A DNA stretch of 8,695 nucleotides from Candidatus Aenigmatarchaeota archaeon (GTDB lineage Archaea > Aenigmatarchaeota > Aenigmatarchaeia > QMZS01), in the NCBI GenBank assembly GCA_003663295.1, contig QMZS01000035.1, positions 1 to 8,695 of the forward strand. Direction: 5' to 3'. The position numbers were made by a program, and so were the translations under genes. Of the stretch, positions 7,604-8,695 are shown one piece after another. How positions within the stretch are numbered: position 1 is the stretch's first letter; each line of letters begins with the position of its first letter. The notes below the pieces were generated by a model that was not told the origin of the DNA, searched no databases, and worked only from the letters and a program-made list of their open reading frames with translations.

Positions 7604-7628
7604 ATGATTTAGCCTTCGGCTAAATCAT
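7604..7628. repeat. 11-bp perfect hairpin with 3-nt loop
   Basis: The arms ATGATTTAGCC (7604-7614) and GGCTAAATCAT (7618-7628) are perfectly complementary around TTC. The minus-strand arm overlaps the TGA (7625-7627) that ends the DUF2330 remnant, so the element sits exactly at the 3' end of that gene. No T-run follows on the minus strand (the next bases read TTATGGTAAGAAAAATC), so it is not a textbook bacterial-type terminator. It may stabilise or define the 3' end of the transcript, or be a dispersed palindromic repeat. Confidence 0.65.
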
Positions 7629-8695
7629 AGGATTTCTATGGAGCCAAAATACTTGTTTTTTATCCTCTCAGAACCCATATTAATGAGATATCCTATAACA
7701 AAAGTTGGTATTATGAATACAAGACTTATAATGGTAAATGGAACAAGCATCCATAGGAAATTCAAAATAGGTGGGACTATATTTAAAATACCCTCGCTCA
7801 GGGAAACCTAATTCGAGTCTAACTCGGATTTATATTTAGTTGATACAAAATAAGAATCTTCCTTTAAATTTTTCAAAGTGCTATTATATGTTAATAGAAT
7901 TATGTATTTCTCATTTGTTAAATTATCTTTTTCTTTCCAGGAATTAATAAAAGTGGTCATTTTTGCAATTGCTAAAACATTTTTTTCATCATTTAGGGAA
8001 TTTTCTGAAAAAACATATACTTACGCTGGTATCTCCTTCATTGATACTTGAAATTTTCATTGGATTAAAAGGTTCTTCCGGCTGGAAAGTGAATTTTAGT
8101 GGGGTGGAGATTCCTCGTTTCAGTTCAACAAGAATTTGTATTATTTCCCTTCTTTTGTAAAGATAAAATTTATAGTTGTTCTGTATTGCCCGTTCCCAGT
8201 CCCTCTTATTTCTATGATCAGTCCCAATATTAAGCCAAGAATATTTAAATAATTTACTTGCACATTCCATATCCCCCTCTGTAATAGTCAAATTTCTATA
8301 TTTATTCGCCAGATTAATTTTGTTTGCAATAAAATAAAAATTATCCCTGTCGCAGTAATCCTGCAAAATAAGTATTGCAGTTTCAGGCGTATTGTATCTA
8401 TTCTCATCCAACCAATCAACAAGAACAGAAGCATCGGTCGCTTTAAGAATTGTAATATCTCAGATATCAACTTTTTTGGTTTCTATAACCGGAACACCTT
8501 TATTTGCCATATCACCTGCTGCCCTGCCCCACATACCAAAATCCCAATCATAAGTTTGTTTTTCTGGGTTGAATAAGTTTTTTTAAATCATAAAATATCT
8601 GAATATCTCCTTCATCAACATCGGGTTTTACTTTAGATGGAATTGGCACAACCCAAGCCAAATCAATCAGGTTATCAACGCTTATTTTTGTGGAT
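7625..8695 (-). pseudogene. Decayed DUF2330 family surface protein gene, 5' end outside window
   Basis: About 355 codons of a DUF2330-like protein can be read on the minus strand across four lesions. The first segment reads VDNLIDLAWVVPIPSKVKPD, the family's conserved N-terminal block. A frameshift falls in the A7 run (plus 8578-8584); with A6 the frame continues as LKNLFNPEKQTYDWDFGMWG and on to VIETKKVDI. A TGA (8460-8462) then interrupts the conserved block, which resumes DITILKATDASVLVDWLDEN and contains LQDYCDRDNFYFIANKI. After STPLKFTFQPEEPFNPMKIS a second frameshift near 8016-8024 leads to YVFSENSLNDEKNVLAIAK. A TAG (7808-7810) precedes, in the same frame, a long hydrophobic C-terminal anchor (ILNFLWMLVPFTIISLVF) and a basic tail ending SIEIL with TGA at 7625-7627. 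The 140-codon open frame 7989-8411 is a fragment of this gene, not a gene in its own right. DUF2330 has no known function; the anchor suggests a cell-surface location. Confidence 0.85.
7811..7829. repeat. Short imperfect inverted repeat beside the internal TAG of the DUF2330 remnant
   Basis: ATTCGAGT (7811-7818) and ACTCGGAT (7822-7829) pair around CTA with one G-T type mismatch, giving an 8-bp stem with a 3-nt loop. On the coding (minus) strand it directly precedes the in-frame TAG at 7808-7810. It lies inside the pseudogene and may be coincidental. Confidence 0.35.

Noticed and set aside
7963..8160. 65-codon plus-strand open frame
   Set aside because: It is antisense to the DUF2330 remnant, with no ribosome binding site, promoter or family resemblance.
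7989..8411. Stand-alone 140-codon minus-strand gene starting at a TTG
   Set aside because: The DUF2330 pattern continues upstream past the TGA at 8460-8462 and downstream in another frame, so this is an internal fragment of the pseudogene.
8460..8462. TGA as selenocysteine or reassigned sense codon
   Set aside because: The same gene also carries frameshifts and a TAG. No SECIS-like element was recognised, and intact genes here read normally, so nonsense mutation is simpler.
8288..8470. 60-codon hydrophobic open frame on the minus strand
   Set aside because: It overlaps the better-supported DUF2330 frame. Its hydrophobicity comes from reading that AT-rich sequence out of frame.
1..8695. CRISPR arrays, tRNA or rRNA genes, insertion sequences, attachment sites
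   Set aside because: No regularly spaced repeats, cloverleaf-like conserved blocks, transposase motifs or flanking direct repeats were seen on either strand.

Overview
The window reads as a piece of an AT-rich archaeal chromosome (roughly one third G+C by eye), most likely from a small-genome DPANN-type lineage. Two genes fix the domain. One encodes the large subunit of the archaea-specific family D DNA polymerase (DP2). The other encodes the archaeal/eukaryotic ribosome-maturation protein SBDS. The DPANN placement is inference, from base composition, the compact 1106-residue DP2 and the large exported proteins of unknown function. No tRNA, rRNA, CRISPR array, transposase or integrase was seen.

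Layout, left to right. Positions 1-525 (+) hold the 3' part of an unrecognised gene. Its reading frame is continuous only if two T-run indels (49-52 and 133-139) are corrected; an intact 100-codon open frame (223-525) is its tail. It converges on the SBDS gene (572-1249, -). Upstream of SBDS on the same strand is a small ribbon-helix-helix (RHH) antitoxin-like gene (1307-1528, -) with no visible toxin. Only 34 bp separate it from the divergent DP2 gene (1563-4883, +), which is intact, has no intein, and carries two Cys-rich zinc-binding regions and a C-terminal PIP-like tail.

DP2 converges, across 30 bp, on a long gene for a membrane-anchored or exported DUF3160 protein (4914-7496, -), which has a TATATATA promoter element at leaderless-transcript distance. 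Upstream of it on the same strand lies a decayed DUF2330 gene (7625 to beyond 8695, -) with four separate lesions: two frameshifts and two in-frame stops. Its C-terminal transmembrane anchor can still be read. The spacer between the two surface-protein genes holds an 11-bp perfect hairpin and a cluster of three alternating 6-bp half-sites.

The centre is housekeeping (replication and ribosome assembly) and is intact over about 7 kb. Both flanks hold broken or poorly recognisable genes. No operon logic ties the housekeeping genes together. The DUF2330/DUF3160 pair may once have been a co-oriented module of exported proteins. No clearly new system is visible. The most unusual items are the decayed DUF2330 gene, the frame-disrupted left-edge gene with breaks at slippery-type sites, and the orphan RHH gene sharing a very short divergent intergenic region with the replicative polymerase.
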